From: JAGOUU01 sp964387745
Lineage (GTDB): Bacteria; Pseudomonadota; Gammaproteobacteria; JAGOUU01
NCBI GenBank assembly: GCA_964387745.1
Contig: CAYLXL010000001.1
Location: 1 to 64,000 of the forward strand
Direction of reading: 5' to 3'
Length of the DNA stretch: 64,000 nt
The translations under genes and the position numbers were made by a program. A model generated the notes under the pieces. It searched no databases. It saw nothing but the letters and a program-made list of their open reading frames with translations, and was not told the DNA's origin. Positions 62,622 through 64,000 of the stretch are shown in pieces. How positions within the stretch are numbered: position 1 is the stretch's first letter; each line of letters starts with the position of its first letter.

Positions 62622-64000
62622 TTGCGACCCTGGGTCCTGCAACCGATAATGAACAAGTGCTAAAAAATTTACTGTTAGCAGGAGTTGATGTTGTACGTAT
62701 CAATTGTTCACACGGGACAACGCAAGACCAAATCAACAGAATAATGGCGGTAAAAAATATAGCAAAAAATAATAATCTTGATGTTGCTGTATTACTCGAT
62801 CTACAAGGTCCAAAGATAAGAATCGCTAAATTTAAAAATAATTCTATAGTTTTAGAAAGCAATGCAATATTTACTTTAGATGCAGGTCTTGATGAGAGCG
62901 ACGGCGATGAGCACCAAGTAGGGATTGATTACAAAAGTTTACCTAAAGAATTAAAAGCAGGTGACAAATTATTGCTAGACGATGGCCGTATTTCATTAGA
63001 AGTACGAAGCGTAAATAATAACAAAATTAACTGCCGTGTTATCAATGGTGGAGTTTTAACGAATAATAAAGGCATTAATTTATTGGGTGGTGGTTTAAGT
63101 GGTGATGTTTTATCTGATAAAGATAAAGAAGATATTAAATTAGCCGGTAAATATGATGTTGATTATGTGGCTTTGTCCTTTGTACGTAACAAAGCAGACA
63201 TAGATAAAGCAAAAAAATTATTATTAGCTAGTGGCAGTTCAGCTGGCATCATTGCCAAAATAGAACGTGCAGAGGCAATTACAGCATTAGATGAAATTAT
63301 TAAAGCCTCTAGTGGGGTAATGGTTGCTCGCGGTGATTTAGGTGTAGAAATTGGTGATGCTGAATTACCAGCGGTTCAGAAAAAAATTATTAATCGTGCT
63401 AGAGCTTTAGATAAAGTTGTCATTACCGCTACACAGATGATGGAGTCAATGGTGGATAATCTGACGCCTACTCGTGCAGAAGTTTTTGATGTTGCTAATG
63501 CAGTGATTGATGGCGCTGATGCAGTTATGTTATCAGCAGAAACTGCAACTGGTAAACACCCTGTAGAGGTTGTGCAAGCAATGGCGCGTATTTGCGTTGG
63601 GGCTGAAAAGTACCATGCCAGTATAAGTTCAAGACATCGTATAGAATGCACTTTTGAACGTGCTGATGAAGCAGTTGCAATGGCGGCTATGTATGTTGCG
63701 AATCATCTAGACGTCAAAGCTATTATTGCAATTACTGAAACAGGTGCAACACCTTTATGGATGTCTCGGATAAGATCAGGTATACCAATTTATGGGTTTA
63801 GTAGATTCGAAAAAACTATTCTAAAAATGAAGCTATTTAGAGGAGTTTATCCGATTCGTTTTGATCTTACTAAGCAAAAACGAGATATGGTTAATAAAAA
63901 TGCAATTGAAGAATTAATTAAGCTTAAAGTCGTAAAAAAAAATGACTGGATAGTTATGGCTCGGGGTGATTTCGTTGGCATTGAAGGCGGATGTAATACT
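62600..64000 (+). CDS. pyk: Pyruvate kinase (3' end outside the window)
   Basis: Converts phosphoenolpyruvate and ADP to pyruvate and ATP. Read from the ATG at 62600 inside the pgk 3' end, 467 codons run to the window edge without a stop, only a few residues short of the family's usual length. Motifs are KIVATLGPA, INCSHG, LLDLQGPKIR, SFVRNKAD, the active-site Lys in AKIERAEA, GVMVARGDLGVEIG, and MMESM with the following PTRAE. The overlap with pgk indicates tight coupling, the usual Legionella-type order. Confidence 0.94.
   Translation, partial: MPRRTKIVATLGPATDNEQVLKNLLLAGVDVVRINCSHGTTQDQINRIMAVKNIAKNNNLDVAVLLDLQGPKIRIAKFKNNSIVLESNAIFTLDAGLDESDGDEHQVGIDYKSLPKELKAGDKLLLDDGRISLEVRSVNNNKINCRVINGGVLTNNKGINLLGGGLSGDVLSDKDKEDIKLAGKYDVDYVALSFVRNKADIDKAKKLLLASGSSAGIIAKIERAEAITALDEIIKASSGVMVARGDLGVEIGDAELPAVQKKIINRARALDKVVITATQMMESMVDNLTPTRAEVFDVANAVIDGADAVMLSAETATGKHPVEVVQAMARICVGAEKYHASISSRHRIECTFERADEAVAMAAMYVANHLDVKAIIAITETGATPLWMSRIRSGIPIYGFSRFEKTILKMKLFRGVYPIRFDLTKQKRDMVNKNAIEELIKLKVVKKNDWIVMARGDFVGIEGGCNT

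Overview
The window is AT-rich, gene-dense DNA from a gammaproteobacterium. It is probably a member of the Legionellales or a related host-associated lineage. Housekeeping gene order is gammaproteobacterial: gpmI-envC-ctpA, yibN-secB-gpsA-trmL, asmA-yggX, ubiC-ubiA and pgk-pyk. Features typical of Legionella and Coxiella relatives are a Wip-like PPP phosphatase, an exported catalase-peroxidase, a two-gene pyruvate carboxylase, a LetA/GacA-type box upstream of a multi-GGA small RNA, and a large repeat protein that looks like an effector. The assignment is inferred from gene content; no rRNA is present.

Layout. 0-3.2 kb: a rearrangement scar (beta-lactamase-like fragment against a truncated DUF423 gene), a small secreted protein with an inhibitor-cystine-knot cysteine pattern, and a two-PAS class III nucleotide cyclase. 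3.4-13.8 kb: EVE protein, rpiA, malic enzyme, mdh, a LexA-like repressor with a palindrome at its start, mutY, katG, an Old Yellow Enzyme and darP. 14-16.7 kb: a small accessory patch (two unrecognised proteins and a BRO antirepressor) abutting tRNA-Phe. 16.7-31.6 kb: ogt, yggX, asmA, ispB, an amino acid permease, the Wip-like phosphatase, ctpA, envC, gpmI, DUF192, yibN, secB, gpsA and trmL. 31.6-34.6 kb: HicAB abutting tRNA-Lys, a NUDIX gene, a DUF4124 gene, fau and 6S RNA.

34.9-45.8 kb holds deaD followed by an island of three AAA/DUF4143 ATPases, each with inverted repeats upstream. Between them lies a 4.5 kb gene with twelve 46-residue repeats, split by one in-frame TGA. The usual order zapA-6S-fau is kept on the minus strand, but this 11 kb block separates zapA from 6S.

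45.8-64 kb: zapA and a ZapB-like gene, pycA-pycB, a secreted EEP-fold hydrolase, a Bcr/CflA transporter, a coiled-coil membrane protein, a DUF945 protein, the small RNA, fdxA, udk-nupC, a pilin-like gene, ubiC-ubiA and pgk-pyk (pyk runs off the end).

Functionally, malic enzyme, malate dehydrogenase, pyruvate carboxylase, pyruvate kinase, gpmI and pgk make up most of the C3/C4 node and lower glycolysis. IspB, UbiC and UbiA form a ubiquinone branch. The small RNA at 56.08-56.23 kb is the strongest unexpected element. On the minus strand it has three hairpins with GGA in the loop, a further GGA, a strong intrinsic terminator, and a GacA/LetA-like dyad about 200 bp upstream. That is the architecture of an RsmY/RsmZ/CsrB-type sponge for CsrA.
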